Position numbers and translations under genes: made by a program. 64,000 nucleotides of DNA from Janibacter melonis (GTDB taxonomy: Bacteria > Actinomycetota > Actinomycetes > Actinomycetales > Dermatophilaceae): contig NZ_JAJBZM010000001.1 in assembly GCF_020567375.1 (NCBI RefSeq), positions 913,935-977,934 of the forward strand, read 5' to 3'. Shown one piece after another: positions 17,120 through 26,636 of the stretch. How positions within the stretch are numbered: position 1 is the first letter of the stretch; each line of letters begins with the position of its first letter. A model generated the notes under the pieces. It saw only the letters and a list, made by a program, of their open reading frames with translations, was not told where the DNA came from and did not search any database.

Positions 17120-19060
17120 TCAGGCCATCTCGTCGTCGTCCATCTTGATCGAGCTGTTCTGCGAGACCTGGACGAGGAACTCGTAGTTCGTCTTGGTCTT
17201 CTTCAGCCGGTCGATGAGGAGCTCGACACCCTGCTGCTGGTCGAGGGCCGCGAGGACGCGACGCAGCTTCCACATGATCTTCAGCTCCTCGGGGGCGAGG
17301 AGGATCTCCTCGCGCCGCGTGCCCGAGGCGTTGATGTCGACGGCGGGGAAGATGCGGCGGTTGGCAAGCCCACGGTCGAGCTTGAGCTCCATGTTGCCGG
17401 TGCCCTTGAACTCCTCGAAGATCACCTCGTCCATGCGCGAGCCGGTCTCGACGAGCGCCGTCGCGAGGATGGTCAGCGAGCCGCCGTCCTCGATGTTGCG
17501 CGCGGCGCCGAAGAACTTCTTCGGCGGGTAGAGCGCGGCCGAGTCGACACCACCGGAGAGGATGCGCCCGCTCGCGGGGGCCGCGAGGTTGTAGGCGCGA
17601 CCGAGCTTGGTGATCGAGTCGAGCAGCACGACGACGTCGTGGCCCATCTCGACGAGGCGCTTGGCCCGCTCGATGGCCAGCTCGGCGACCGTCGTGTGGT
17701 CGTCGGCCGGGCGGTCGAAGGTCGAGGAGATGACCTCGCCCTTGACGGCCCGCTGCATGTCGGTGACCTCCTCGGGACGCTCGTCGACGAGGACGACCAT
17801 GAGGTGGCACTCGGGGTTGTTCGTCGTGATCGCGTTGGCGATGGACTGCATGACCATCGTCTTGCCGGCCTTCGCCGGGGCGACGATGAGCCCGCGCTGG
17901 CCCTTGCCGATCGGGGCGACGAGGTCGATCATCCGCGTCGTGAGGACGTTGTGCTCGGTCTCGAGGCGCAGGCGCTCCTGCGGGTAGAGCGGGGTGAGCT
18001 TGCCGAACTCCGGACGACGGCGGGCGTCGTCGGGCGTCATGCCGTTGACGGTGTCGAGGCTGACGAGCGGGTTGTACTTCTGGCGGTTGTTCTTGCCGCC
18101 GACCGTGTGCATGCCCTCGCCGTCGGTGCTCGTGCGGACCTTGCCGGTCACGGCGTCGCCCTTGCGCAGGCCGTGGCGCTTGACCATGCCGAGCGGGACG
18201 TAGACGTCGTTGCTGCCGGGCAGGTAGCCGCTCGTGCGCACGAAGGCGTAGTTGTCGAGGACGTCGAGGATGCCGGCCGCCGGGACGAGCACGTCGTCGT
18301 CGTGGACCTGCACCTCCTCCTGGTCCTGACCGCCACCGGCACCGCCGCGGCGCTTGTCACGACCGCGGTTGCGACCGCGGTTGCGACGGCGGCGGCCGCC
18401 CTCGTCGTCGTCGTCACGGGGGCCGTTGTTGCCCTGCTGACGGTCGCGGTTGCCCTGCGCGCCGCCCTGGTCGCGGCTGCCCTGGCGGTCGTCACGACGC
18501 TCGTCACGACGCTCGCCGCGGGAGTCGTTGCCGCCCTGCTGACGCTCGCCCCGGGAGTCGTTGCCCTGGCGGTCGCCCTGCTGACGGTCGCCCTGCTGGC
18601 GGTCACGGCGGTGCTCGCGCTGCTCGCCCTGCTGGCTGTCGTCGCGACGGCTCTCGCGTTGCTCGCGGCCGCCACGGGAGTCCTCGCCCTGCGCACGCTC
18701 GCGGGTCTGCTCCTCGCGGGCCGGCTGCTCGTCGCGGGTCTGGGGGGCGCTGTCGACGCCCTGGCCGGAGCCCTCGGGACGCTCGGCGCGGCGGCGACGC
18801 GGCTCGGCGCGCTCCCCCTTCGCCTCGGCGGTGGTCTCGCCCTGCTCGGCCGCGGGGGCCTGGGGGGCCGAGCCGGAGCCGGACTGCTTGGTCTTGATGG
18901 CCGCGACGAGGTCGCTCTTGCGCATCTTGGCGGTGCCGGTGATGCCCATGCTGCTCGCGAGCTGCTGGAGCTGGGCCAGGCGCATCGCGCTCAGGGCGCC
19001 GGATCGGCGCGGGGGCTGCTCGGCGGTGGCGCCGGGCTCGCCGGTGATGGTGTCGGTCAC
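17120..19060 (-). CDS. rho: Transcription termination factor Rho with long disordered insertion
   Basis: Hexameric RNA helicase that ends transcription. 646 residues, well above the 419 of E. coli. Order: Rho N-terminal SAP-like helices (MRLAQLQQLASSMGITG...), an insertion of roughly residues 45-235 rich in R, G, D, Q and N with near-repeats such as QQGDRQQGDRQ and NDSRGERQQGG, the RNA-binding OB domain (GILDVLDNYAFVRTSGYLPG), and the ATPase with Walker A APAKAGKT ending near K400. The start is GTG 19060, with AAAGGA upstream. Insertions of this kind occur in Micrococcus, Mycobacterium and Streptomyces Rho and bind structured GC-rich RNA. A 176-bp leader separates it from thrB. Confidence 0.97.
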   Translation of the reverse strand: MTDTITGEPGATAEQPPRRSGALSAMRLAQLQQLASSMGITGTAKMRKSDLVAAIKTKQSGSGSAPQAPAAEQGETTAEAKGERAEPRRRRAERPEGSGQGVDSAPQTRDEQPAREEQTRERAQGEDSRGGREQRESRRDDSQQGEQREHRRDRQQGDRQQGDRQGNDSRGERQQGGNDSRGERRDERRDDRQGSRDQGGAQGNRDRQQGNNGPRDDDDEGGRRRRNRGRNRGRDKRRGGAGGGQDQEEVQVHDDDVLVPAAGILDVLDNYAFVRTSGYLPGSNDVYVPLGMVKRHGLRKGDAVTGKVRTSTDGEGMHTVGGKNNRQKYNPLVSLDTVNGMTPDDARRRPEFGKLTPLYPQERLRLETEHNVLTTRMIDLVAPIGKGQRGLIVAPAKAGKTMVMQSIANAITTNNPECHLMVVLVDERPEEVTDMQRAVKGEVISSTFDRPADDHTTVAELAIERAKRLVEMGHDVVVLLDSITKLGRAYNLAAPASGRILSGGVDSAALYPPKKFFGAARNIEDGGSLTILATALVETGSRMDEVIFEEFKGTGNMELKLDRGLANRRIFPAVDINASGTRREEILLAPEELKIMWKLRRVLAALDQQQGVELLIDRLKKTKTNYEFLVQVSQNSSIKMDDDEMA

Positions 19061-19236
19061 GAAGGATCCTTTCCCCTCGCTCGTGCCTGCTCAGGGGCAG
19101 GCCAGGTGCGCCCCGTCAAGTGCGGGGTCTCAAGGAGTGCCACCGCTGCGCGCCCGAGGACCGGGCGAACCTGCTGGTGGTGAGAAGCTCCGCCCAGCTC
19201 AGCGCACGGGAGGCGCCGGGGCTCGTGGAACTGGCT

Positions 19237-20268
19237 TCAATGTATCACCGTGACGACGGCGCACCCGTCATCCGGCACATCTGGGGACAGCACGCGCCAG
19301 CCGGGCGTGCTCTGCGCGACGACGCGGGCCTGCTCGACCCGGGTGCTCGTCGTGAGCACGAGGACCGACGGGCCGGCCCCGGAGATGACGCCGGCGTGGC
19401 CGTGCGCGCGCAGCTCGTCGACGAGCGACATGGCCGCGGGATAGCTCGCGCGGCGGTGCTCCTGGTGGAGCACGTCGACCGTGCCCGCCATGAGCGCGGA
19501 CGGGTCGTTGGTCAGCGCGTGGACGAGCAGGGCGCCGCGGGCGGTGCTCTGCGCGGCGGTCGACAGCGAGACCGACTCGGGCAGCACGCTGCGCGCGAGC
19601 GCCGTGCTCAGCCGGGTGCTCGGCACGCACACGAGGACGGCGACGTCGGCGTGCAGGGGCAGCCGCGTCGTCCCGGTGATCGGCCCGGCGTCACCGGGCG
19701 TCATCACCGACACCGTCGCTCCCCCGTAGACGCTTGCGGAGGCGTTGTCGGGGTGGCCCTCGAGGGCGCTCGCGACCTGGTTGACGACGTCGAGCAGCCG
19801 CGCGCGGACGTCGGGGTCCGTCGCGTCGTCGAAGGGGGTGGCCTGCGGGCAGCACAGGGCGGCGGCCGCGAGGGCGCCGGTGACGATGGCCGTGGCGGAG
19901 GAGCCCAGCCCGCGGCTGTGCGGCACGGCGTTGGTGCAGCGCAGGTGCAGGCCGGCCGGGGTCGGCAGACCGATGTGAGCGGTCGTCGTGGCGAGGCTGC
20001 GCACGACGAGGTGCGACGCGTCGAGGGGGACGGCCCCCTCCCCTTCGCCGCTCACCTCGACGACGACGCCGGGCTGCTCGGTGACGGTGACCGTGCACTC
20101 GTCCCAGACGCCGAGCGCGATGCCGACGCTGTCGAAGCCCGGGCCGAGGTTGGCGCTCGAGGCGGGCACGCGGACGGTGACGCTCGCGCCCACCCGCGGC
20201 TCGCGCCACGCGCCGGCGGCGACGTCGGCGGCGCTCGTCCCCACGGTGCTCATCGCGGGGGTGCTCAC
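19237..20268 (-). CDS. thrB: Homoserine kinase
   Basis: GHMP-family kinase phosphorylating homoserine on the threonine branch. The N-terminal block [21 protein letters not shown] and the GHMP ATP loop [17 protein letters not shown] are clear, with a C-terminal [13 protein letters not shown] motif. I choose GTG 20268 because it overlaps the thrC stop (GTGA), like most junctions here; ATG 20253 would shorten it by five residues. 343 residues. Last gene of the argS-lysA-hom-thrC-thrB run. Confidence 0.95.
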   Translation of the reverse strand: MSTPAMSTVGTSAADVAAGAWREPRVGASVTVRVPASSANLGPGFDSVGIALGVWDECTVTVTEQPGVVVEVSGEGEGAVPLDASHLVVRSLATTTAHIGLPTPAGLHLRCTNAVPHSRGLGSSATAIVTGALAAAALCCPQATPFDDATDPDVRARLLDVVNQVASALEGHPDNASASVYGGATVSVMTPGDAGPITGTTRLPLHADVAVLVCVPSTRLSTALARSVLPESVSLSTAAQSTARGALLVHALTNDPSALMAGTVDVLHQEHRRASYPAAMSLVDELRAHGHAGVISGAGPSVLVLTTSTRVEQARVVAQSTPGWRVLSPDVPDDGCAVVTVIH

Positions 20269-21365
20269 CCGTCGAGACCGAGGGCGCGCGCGACCTCGAA
20301 GGCCTCCGCGGTCACCCGGACCGGCTCGACCTCGTCGCCGTCGGCGGTACGCAGGGCCCACTGCGGGTCCTTGAGGCCGTGGCCGGTGACGGTGCACACG
20401 ATCGTCGCGCCCGCGGGGACGGCGCCGGCGGCGTGCTGCTTGAGCAGGCCGGCGACGCTCGCCGCGCTCGCGGGCTCGACGAAGATGCCCTCGGTCGAGG
20501 ACAGCAGCCGGTGCGCCTGGAGGATCTCGGCGTCGGTGACGGAGTCGATGAGACCGCCGCTGTCGTCGCGGGCCTGCACGGCCTGGTGCCACGACGCGGG
20601 GTTGCCGATGCGGATCGCCGTCGCGATGGTCTCCGGGTCGTCGACGGGGTGGCCGTGGACGAGCGGGGCCGCGCCGGCGGCCTGGAAGCCCCACATGGCC
20701 GGGGTGCGCGTCGCGACGGGGGCGAGCTCGCCGGAGACGCCCTCGGTGGGCTCGGCGTACTCGCGGTAGCCGCGCCAGTACGCGGTGATGTTGCCGGCGT
20801 TGCCGACGGGCAGGACGTGGATGTCCGGGGCGTCGCCGAGCGCGTCGACGATCTCGAAGGACGCGGTCTTCTGGCCCTCGATGCGCGCCGGGTTGACGGA
20901 GTTGACGAGCTCGACGGGATAGGTCTCGGCGAGCTTGCGCGCGACGTCGAGGCAGCCGTCGAAGTTGCCGTCGACCTGGAGCAGGGTCGCGCCGTGCGCG
21001 ATGGCCTGGCTCAGCTTGCCCATGGCGATCTTGCCCTCGGGCACGAGGACGGCGCACGTCATGCCGGCCTTCGTCGCGTACGCGGCCGCGGAGGCGCTCG
21101 TGTTGCCGGTCGAGGCGCAGATGACGGCCTTCGCCCCGGACTTCGCCGCCATCGACATCGCGGTCGTCATGCCGCGGTCCTTGAAGGAGCCGGTGGGGTT
21201 GAGCCCCTCGTACTTGACGAGCACGCGGGCGCCGACGCGCTCGGAGAGCTGCTCGGCCTCGATGAGCGGGGTGCCGCCCTCGTGCAGGGTGACGACCGGC
21301 GCCCCCGTGAGCATCGGCAGACGGTCGGCGTACTCGCGGATGACCCCGCGCCACTGGTGCGCCAC
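20265..21365 (-). CDS. thrC: Threonine synthase
   Basis: PLP enzyme that turns O-phosphohomoserine into threonine. 366 residues, the short bacterial form. The PLP lysine is K62 in [11 protein letters not shown], with the phosphate loop [20 protein letters not shown]. The start is GTG 21365 (V-A-H-Q-W-R-G) with GAAGGGAG upstream. It lies 4 bp after hom and overlaps thrB (GTGA). Confidence 0.97.
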   Translation of the reverse strand: MAHQWRGVIREYADRLPMLTGAPVVTLHEGGTPLIEAEQLSERVGARVLVKYEGLNPTGSFKDRGMTTAMSMAAKSGAKAVICASTGNTSASAAAYATKAGMTCAVLVPEGKIAMGKLSQAIAHGATLLQVDGNFDGCLDVARKLAETYPVELVNSVNPARIEGQKTASFEIVDALGDAPDIHVLPVGNAGNITAYWRGYREYAEPTEGVSGELAPVATRTPAMWGFQAAGAAPLVHGHPVDDPETIATAIRIGNPASWHQAVQARDDSGGLIDSVTDAEILQAHRLLSSTEGIFVEPASAASVAGLLKQHAAGAVPAGATIVCTVTGHGLKDPQWALRTADGDEVEPVRVTAEAFEVARALGLDG

Positions 21366-21369
21366 GGCG

Positions 21370-22707
21370 CTAGCTCCCTTCGACCCGCATGACCGAGGTG
21401 ACATCGCCGACAGCGGGGAGGGCGGCGAGGGCGTCGACGGTCGCGGCGAGCGCGGCGTCGGGCGCCATGTGGGTGACGACGATGAGCTGGGCGTGAGAGG
21501 TGGGCTCTCCCCCGGGCTCGCCGTCCTCGTCGACGACGACCTGCTGGCGCACGGTCTCGATGGAGACGTCGTGCTCGGCGAAGGCCTGGGCGACCACGGC
21601 GAGCACGCCCGGGCGGTCGGCCACGTCGAGGCTGATGTGGTAGCGCGTGAGGGCGCTGCCCATGGGCAGGACCGGCAGGTCGGCGTAGGCGATCTCGCCC
21701 GGGCCGCGGCCGCCGGAGACGTGGTGGCGGGCGACGGCGACGACGTCGCCGAGGACCGCGCTGGCCGTCGGGTCGCCACCGGCGCCCTGGCCGTAGAACA
21801 TCAGCTCGCCCGCGGCGTCGGCGCCGACGAAGACGGCGTTGTACGCCTCTCGGACGGCGGCGAGCGGGTGCGTGCGCGGGATCATCGCCGGGTGCACGCG
21901 CACCGAGATGCCCTCGGTGCCGCCGTCGTCGCTCGTGCGCTCGCAGATGGCGAGGAGCTTGACGACGCAGCCCATCTCGCGGGCGGCGCGGATGTCGCTC
22001 GCGGTGACCTCGGTGATGCCCTCGCGGTAGACGTCGGCGCTCGAGACGCGGGTGTGGAAGGCGAGGGAGGCGAGGATCGCGGCCTTCGCCGCGGCGTCGA
22101 AGCCCTCGACGTCGGCGGTCGGGTCGGCCTCGGCGTAGCCGAGGGCCTGGGCGCGCTCGACGGTCTCGCCGAAGCCCGCGCCGGTCGTGTCCATCGCGTC
22201 GAGGACGAAGTTCGTCGTGCCGTTGACGATGCCGATGACGCGGCGCACGTCGTCGCCGGCGAGCGACTCGTGGATCGGCCGCAGGATCGGGATCGCGCCG
22301 GCGACGGCGGCCTCGTAGTAGAGGTCGACGCCGGCCGCGTCGGCGGCGGCGTAGAGGGTGGGGCCGTCCTCGGCGAGGAGCGCCTTGTTGGCGGTGACGA
22401 CGCTCGCCCCGTGCTCCATCGCGCGCAGGATGAGCCCACGGGCGGGGTCGATGCCGCCGATGACCTCGACGACGATGTCTGCGCGGGTCACCAGTCCCTC
22501 GGCGTCGGTGGTGAAGAGCGCGGGGTCGAGCCCGAGCTCGCTGCGGTCGCGCCCGGCGCGCCGCACGGCGATGCCGACGAGCTCGATCGGGCGCCCGACG
22601 CGGGCCGCCAGCTCGGCGGCGTTGCCGGTGAGCTTCTGGGCCACGGCGCCGCCCACGGTGCCGCACCCGAGCAGGGCGACCCGGATCGGGGTCTTGTCGC
22701 TGTCCAT
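21370..22707 (-). CDS. hom: Homoserine dehydrogenase
   Basis: NAD(P)H-dependent reduction of aspartate semialdehyde to homoserine, the branch point for threonine and methionine. 445 residues: Rossmann loop [11 protein letters not shown] (14-19), catalytic block [10 protein letters not shown] and [17 protein letters not shown], and a C-terminal ACT domain (about 355-430, [21 protein letters not shown]), the usual site of threonine feedback inhibition. The ATG at 22707 is preferred because AAGGAGGAG lies just upstream; another ATG at 22728 overlaps the lysA stop. Confidence 0.97.
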   Translation of the reverse strand: MDSDKTPIRVALLGCGTVGGAVAQKLTGNAAELAARVGRPIELVGIAVRRAGRDRSELGLDPALFTTDAEGLVTRADIVVEVIGGIDPARGLILRAMEHGASVVTANKALLAEDGPTLYAAADAAGVDLYYEAAVAGAIPILRPIHESLAGDDVRRVIGIVNGTTNFVLDAMDTTGAGFGETVERAQALGYAEADPTADVEGFDAAAKAAILASLAFHTRVSSADVYREGITEVTASDIRAAREMGCVVKLLAICERTSDDGGTEGISVRVHPAMIPRTHPLAAVREAYNAVFVGADAAGELMFYGQGAGGDPTASAVLGDVVAVARHHVSGGRGPGEIAYADLPVLPMGSALTRYHISLDVADRPGVLAVVAQAFAEHDVSIETVRQQVVVDEDGEPGGEPTSHAQLIVVTHMAPDAALAATVDALAALPAVGDVTSVMRVEGS

Positions 22708-22727
22708 GCCAGCTCCTCCTTGGTCCA

Positions 22728-24191
22728 TCACTCGTCGACGTCCAGCGCGAGGATGTCCTCGACAGTCTCGCGACGCACGATCACCCGTGCCCGGCCGTCC
22801 CGCACCGCGATCACCGGCGGACGAGGGGTGTGGTTGTACTGGCTCGACAGGCTGCGGCAGTACGCACCGGTGCCGGGCACCGCGAGCAGGTCGCCGGGGC
22901 CGACGTCGGCCGGCAGGTACTCGTCCATGACGACGATGTCCCCGCTCTCGCAGTGGCGGCCGACGACACGGGTCACGGCGGGCGCGGCCTCGGAGCTGCG
23001 GCCGGCGAGCGTGCACGAGTAGTCGGCGCCGTAGAGGGCGGTGCGCACGTTGTCGCTCATGCCGCCGTCGACGCTGACGTAGGTGCGCACGGCGTCGCCG
23101 GTGACCTGCACCTGCTTGACGGTGCCGACCTCGTACAGCGACAGGGTGCTCGGGCCGGCGATGGCGCGGCCGGGCTCGATGGAGATGCGCGGGCGCGGTG
23201 CGGGGGCGTCGCCCTCGACGAGCTCGTCGAGCACGCGCATCTCGCGGTCGCAGACGGCCGCCATGTCGGCGCCGAGGTGCGCCGGGGTCATCGGGTCGTG
23301 CTCGGAGGTGTAGGCGATGCCGTAGCCGCCGCCGAGGTCCATCTCGGGCATGTGCAGCCCGTGCTCCTGCAGGACGGCGACGTGCAGCCCGACGAGGCGA
23401 CGGGCGGCGATCTCGAAGCCGGAGACGTCGAAGATCTGGCTGCCGATGTGACTGTGCACGCCGCGCAGGTCGAGCACGCCGTCGTGCGCGAGGACGGCCT
23501 CGATCGCCTCGGCGGCGGAGCCGGAGGCGAGGGAGAAGCCGAACTTCTGGTCCTCGTGGGCCGTGGCGATGAACTCGTGGGTGTGCGCCTCGACGCCGAC
23601 GGTGACGCGCACCATGACGGGGGCGACGACGCCGAGCTCGGTGGCGACCTGCGCGACCCGCTCGACCTCCTCGAGGGAGTCCAGGACGATGCGCCCGACG
23701 CCGTAGGACAGGGCCTGGCGGATCTCGGCGAGGCTCTTGTTGTTGCCGTGCAGCGCGAGCCGCTCGGGCGGGAAGCCGACGCGCTGGGCGACGGCGAGCT
23801 CGCCGCCGCTGCACACGTCGAGGCTCAGCCCCTCCTCCATGACCCACCGCGCGACGGCGGAGCACAAGAAGGCCTTGCCCGCGTAGTAGACGTCGGCCCC
23901 GCCGCAGACGGCGACGAAGGGGCGGGTGAAGTCGTCGGCGAAGGCGCGGGCCCGGGCGCGGAAGTCGTCCTCGTCGACGACGTAGGCCGCCGTGCCGAAG
24001 TCGCGGGCGATCTGCGTGACGGGCACCCCCGCGACGGCGAGGACGCCGTCGTCACCACGGGTGACCCCCTTCGACCACAGCTGCGGGAGCAGCTCCATGA
24101 CGTCGTTGGGGTAGGGCAGCCAGTGCGGGGCGGCGCCGTAGCCCTCGGCGTGGAGGGCGCCGGCCTCGTGGGCGCGCATGTTCAGAGCCAT
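22728..24191 (-). CDS. lysA: Diaminopimelate decarboxylase
   Basis: PLP-dependent final step of lysine synthesis (meso-DAP to L-lysine). 487 residues with alanine racemase-like barrel: PLP lysine K106 in DVYYAGKAFLCSAV, LHGNNKSLAEIR, HSHIGSQIFD, and the active-site Cys region RVVGRHCESGDIVV. It starts at ATG 24191, with an in-frame ATG four codons later. It is 4 bp from argS, giving the argS-lysA-hom order typical of actinobacteria. Confidence 0.96.
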   Translation of the reverse strand: MALNMRAHEAGALHAEGYGAAPHWLPYPNDVMELLPQLWSKGVTRGDDGVLAVAGVPVTQIARDFGTAAYVVDEDDFRARARAFADDFTRPFVAVCGGADVYYAGKAFLCSAVARWVMEEGLSLDVCSGGELAVAQRVGFPPERLALHGNNKSLAEIRQALSYGVGRIVLDSLEEVERVAQVATELGVVAPVMVRVTVGVEAHTHEFIATAHEDQKFGFSLASGSAAEAIEAVLAHDGVLDLRGVHSHIGSQIFDVSGFEIAARRLVGLHVAVLQEHGLHMPEMDLGGGYGIAYTSEHDPMTPAHLGADMAAVCDREMRVLDELVEGDAPAPRPRISIEPGRAIAGPSTLSLYEVGTVKQVQVTGDAVRTYVSVDGGMSDNVRTALYGADYSCTLAGRSSEAAPAVTRVVGRHCESGDIVVMDEYLPADVGPGDLLAVPGTGAYCRSLSSQYNHTPRPPVIAVRDGRARVIVRRETVEDILALDVDE

Positions 24192-24195
24192 GAGG

Positions 24196-25839
24196 TCACA
24201 TCCGGTCCGGTGCGGAGACCCCGAGCAGGGTCAGGCCGTTGGCGAGCACCTGGCGGGTGGCGTCGTTGAGCCACAGCCGGGTGCGGTGGGTGTCGGTGAC
24301 CTCCTCGTCGCGAAGGGGGCGCACGCGGCAGGTGTCGTACCACTTGTGGTAGCGGGTGGCGAGGTCCTCGAGGTAGCGCGAGACGCGGTGCGGCTCGAGC
24401 AGCTCGGCCGCCTGGGCGACGACGCGGGGGAAGTCGCCGATGATCGCCAGGAGCGCGGCCTCGGTCGGGTCGACGAGCAGCTCGGGGGCGAAGCCCTCCT
24501 CGCGCAGCACGCCGTCCTCGATCGCCAGGCGCGTGACGTTGGCCGTGCGGGCGTGGGCGTACTGCACGTAGAAGACCGGGTTGTCGTTGGTCTGCTTGCG
24601 CAGCTCCTCGCCGTCGAGCGAGAGGGGGCTGTCGGCCGGGTAGCGCTCGAGGTTGTAGCGCACGGCGTCGGCGCCGATCCACGACACGAGGTCGCGCAGC
24701 TCGATGATGTTGCCGGCGCGCTTGGACAGCTTCGCGCCGCCGAGGTTGACGAGCTGGCCGATCTTGACCTCGATGTTGTGCTGCGGGTCGTCGCCCGCGC
24801 ACGCCGCGATGGCCTTGAGCCGGCCGATGTAGCCGTGGTGGTCCGCGCCGAGGAGGTAGATCTTCTCGTCGTAGCCGCGGTCCTTCTTGCTCAGGTAGTA
24901 CGCGGCGTCGGCGGCGAAGTACGTCGGGATGCCGTCGGCGCGGATGAGGACGCGGTCCTTGTCGTCGCCGAAGTCGGTGGTGCGCAGCCAGACGGCGCCG
25001 CCCTCGTCGTAGACGTGGCCCTGCTCGCGCAGCCGGGCGACCGCGCCGTCGACGGCGCCGCCGTCGTGCAGCTCGACCTCGGAGAACCACACGTCGAAGT
25101 GCACGCCGAAGTCGGCGAGGGTCTGCTGGATGTCGCGCAGCTGGGCCTGGTAGGCCAGCGAGCGCACGAGCGGCAGGGCCTCGTCGTCGGGCAGGTCGGC
25201 GGCGTCGGGGCGCTGCTCGCGCACGGTCGCGGCGAGGTCGTCGACGTAGGCGCCGGGGTAGCCGCCCTCCGGGGTGGGCTCGCCGCGCATGCTCGCGAGG
25301 ACGGAGGCGCCGAACTTGTCCATCTGGGCGCCCGCGTCGTTGATGTAGTACTCAGCCGTGACGTCGGCGCCGGTGGCCTGGAGCAGCCGGCGCATCGCGT
25401 CGCCGAGCGCGGCCCAGCGGGTGTGGCCGATGTGCAGCGGGCCGGTCGGGTTGGCCGAGATGAACTCGAGGTTGATCGTGCGCCCGGACTCGCTCGTGCC
25501 GTGGCCGAAGGTGTCACCGGCCTCGACGACGGTGCGGGCCAGCTCGCCGGCGCTCGCGGCGTCGAGGGTGATGTTGAGGAAGCCGGGACCGGCGACCTCG
25601 ACCTCGGCGACGCCGTCCGCGCGGCCGAGGTGGTCGGCGATGACGGTCGCGACGTCGCGCGGGGGCCGACCGGCCCCCTTCGCCAGCTGCATCGCGACGT
25701 TGGTGCTCCAGTCGCCGTGGCCCTTGGCCTTGGGTCGCTCGACGCGCACGACGTCGGGGACGTCGACGGCGAGGTCACCGGCGTCGACGGCAGCGGTCAG
25801 GGCATGACGGATCGCGGTGGCGAGCTCTTCGGGGGTCAC
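24196..25839 (-). CDS. argS: Arginyl-tRNA synthetase
   Basis: Class I synthetase charging tRNA-Arg. 547 residues. Class I signature in SANPTGPLHIGHTRW, the arginine-tRNA-specific N-terminal additive domain (residues 1-100), and the anticodon-binding C-terminal domain (VSRYLEDLATRYHKWYDTCRVRPL). No KMSKS in strict form; AKLSKRAGN occupies that place. The start is GTG 25839 (V-T-P-E-E-L). A tRNA-Arg gene lies just beyond it on the other strand. Confidence 0.97.
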   Translation of the reverse strand: MTPEELATAIRHALTAAVDAGDLAVDVPDVVRVERPKAKGHGDWSTNVAMQLAKGAGRPPRDVATVIADHLGRADGVAEVEVAGPGFLNITLDAASAGELARTVVEAGDTFGHGTSESGRTINLEFISANPTGPLHIGHTRWAALGDAMRRLLQATGADVTAEYYINDAGAQMDKFGASVLASMRGEPTPEGGYPGAYVDDLAATVREQRPDAADLPDDEALPLVRSLAYQAQLRDIQQTLADFGVHFDVWFSEVELHDGGAVDGAVARLREQGHVYDEGGAVWLRTTDFGDDKDRVLIRADGIPTYFAADAAYYLSKKDRGYDEKIYLLGADHHGYIGRLKAIAACAGDDPQHNIEVKIGQLVNLGGAKLSKRAGNIIELRDLVSWIGADAVRYNLERYPADSPLSLDGEELRKQTNDNPVFYVQYAHARTANVTRLAIEDGVLREEGFAPELLVDPTEAALLAIIGDFPRVVAQAAELLEPHRVSRYLEDLATRYHKWYDTCRVRPLRDEEVTDTHRTRLWLNDATRQVLANGLTLLGVSAPDRM

Positions 25840-25972
25840 CCGCAGGAGTCTAGGAGCCGTGGCGCGGGGCCCGGGCGGGTGTCCAGCACGGCCGGGTGCC
25901 GCGATGGTGCGGATGCGAGGCCCCGGCCCGCGCGGTGCTAACCTGCACCGGCGCCCGCACCGTCGGGCGCAC

Positions 25973-26045
25973 GCCTCCGTAGCTCAGGGGATAGAGCACT
26001 GGTTTCCGGTACCAGGGGCCGCAGGTTCGAATCCTGCCGGGGGCA
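25973..26045 (+). tRNA. tRNA-Arg, anticodon CCG
   Basis: A complete cloverleaf of 73 nt. Acceptor GCCTCCG pairs with CGGGGGC (one G-T pair); anticodon stem CTGGT/ACCAG with loop TTCCGGT puts CCG at 34-36, reading CGG codons; T-arm GCAGG-TTCGAAT-CCTGC. Discriminator A, and the 3' CCA is not encoded (ACCG). A likely -10, TAACCT, is at 25939-25944. Confidence 0.96.
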
Positions 26046-26080
26046 CCGATCGGCAGCCCGCTCCGCGGGCGCCGAGCGGA

Positions 26081-26201
26081 GCCCATGGCAGAAGCAACAG
26101 GCGCCTCGAACGCAGTGAGAGCACCGACGGGGGCACCCCACACAGCCCATGGCAGAAGCAGCAGACGCCTCGAATGCAGCGAGAGCGCCGACGGGAGCAC
26201 C
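26081..26201 (+). repeat. Two 57-bp direct repeats downstream of tRNA-Arg
   Basis: Units at 26081-26137 and 26145-26201, offset 64 bp and about 89% identical, both starting GCCCATGGCAGAAGCA. Each ends in a sequence resembling the tRNA 3' end (CGGGGGCACC in unit 1, CGGGAGCACC in unit 2). Either minor tandem duplication or the remains of repeated recombination at the tRNA end. The whole 26046-26471 gap contains no believable gene; it holds these repeats and the two palindromes below. Confidence 0.75.
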
Positions 26202-26258
26202 GAGCACCGGCCGCGACGAGATCGCCAGGCCCAGAGCGAGACTTCTCCCCCTCTTCGC

Positions 26259-26304
26259 GTGACTAGAGCCCTGCCCCGTACGTACGGGGCAAGGGCGGAG
26301 TCAC
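26259..26304. repeat. 46-bp imperfect palindrome
   Basis: Outer arms GTGACT/AGTCAC and a perfect inner 20-bp core TGCCCCGTAC-GTACGGGGCA. Lies between tRNA-Arg and the convergent metPS operon. Could terminate the tRNA transcript or be a protein-binding site; no T-run follows. Confidence 0.65.
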
Positions 26305-26390
26305 CCGGCACGGACCCCGCCAGCACGTCCGACCCGCAGCAGGTCGTCCCCCTTCGCGGCGGTCCGACCCACCCACCGACGACGCGGGCC

Positions 26391-26432
26391 ACCACGCCGT
26401 AGTGGTCGTGATCACGACCAGTACGGCGTGGT
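26391..26432. terminator. 42-bp near-perfect palindrome after the metPS operon
   Basis: Two 21-bp arms with no loop and a single mismatched pair; left arm starts ACCACGCCGTA, centre TCGTGATCACGA. It begins 40 bp after the metS stop, so its simplest role is terminator of that operon. Its perfect dyad symmetry, without loop or T-run, would also suit an operator. Confidence 0.6.
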
Positions 26433-26471
26433 AGCCGGGGGTCTAGCGGGGTTGGGTGGCAGCGAAGGGGG

Positions 26472-26636
26472 TCAGCCCTCCCCGCGCGTGGTCCCCGCCC
26501 CGGTCCCACCGGCGCGCGCCGCCTCGCGGGCGGCGACCCGGCGGTCGCTTCGCACGAGCCAGATCACCGAGACGACCAGGCCGCCCCAGATAGTACCCAT
26601 GGCCAGCAGCATCATGAGGATCGCGGTCGTCGTCAT
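26472..26636 (-). CDS. metS: MetS-type small subunit of an NSS amino acid transporter
   Basis: 54 residues: one membrane helix (TAILMMLLAMGTIWGGLVVSVIWLV) then a basic tail. Small proteins of exactly this layout accompany one branch of neurotransmitter:sodium symporters, as MetS with MetP in Corynebacterium glutamicum, where the small partner is needed for uptake. It overlaps the transporter stop (ATGA), which supports the pairing. A stretch of about 40 bp separates its stop from the long palindrome. Confidence 0.85.
   Translation of the reverse strand: MTTTAILMMLLAMGTIWGGLVVSVIWLVRSDRRVAAREAARAGGTGAGTTRGEG

Noticed and set aside
16967-19183. A 738-codon open frame antisense to rho with a long Ala/Val/Leu stretch
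   Set aside because: It mirrors the disordered R/G/D/Q insertion of rho; the other strand is Rho with clear ATPase motifs.
26046-26471. Short frames in the gap after tRNA-Arg as small proteins
   Set aside because: They read through the direct repeats and palindromes, lack ribosome sites and show low-complexity products.
25973-26471. Mobile island integrated at tRNA-Arg
   Set aside because: No integrase or phage gene follows; metPS and CNNM genes look native and carry the genome octamer.
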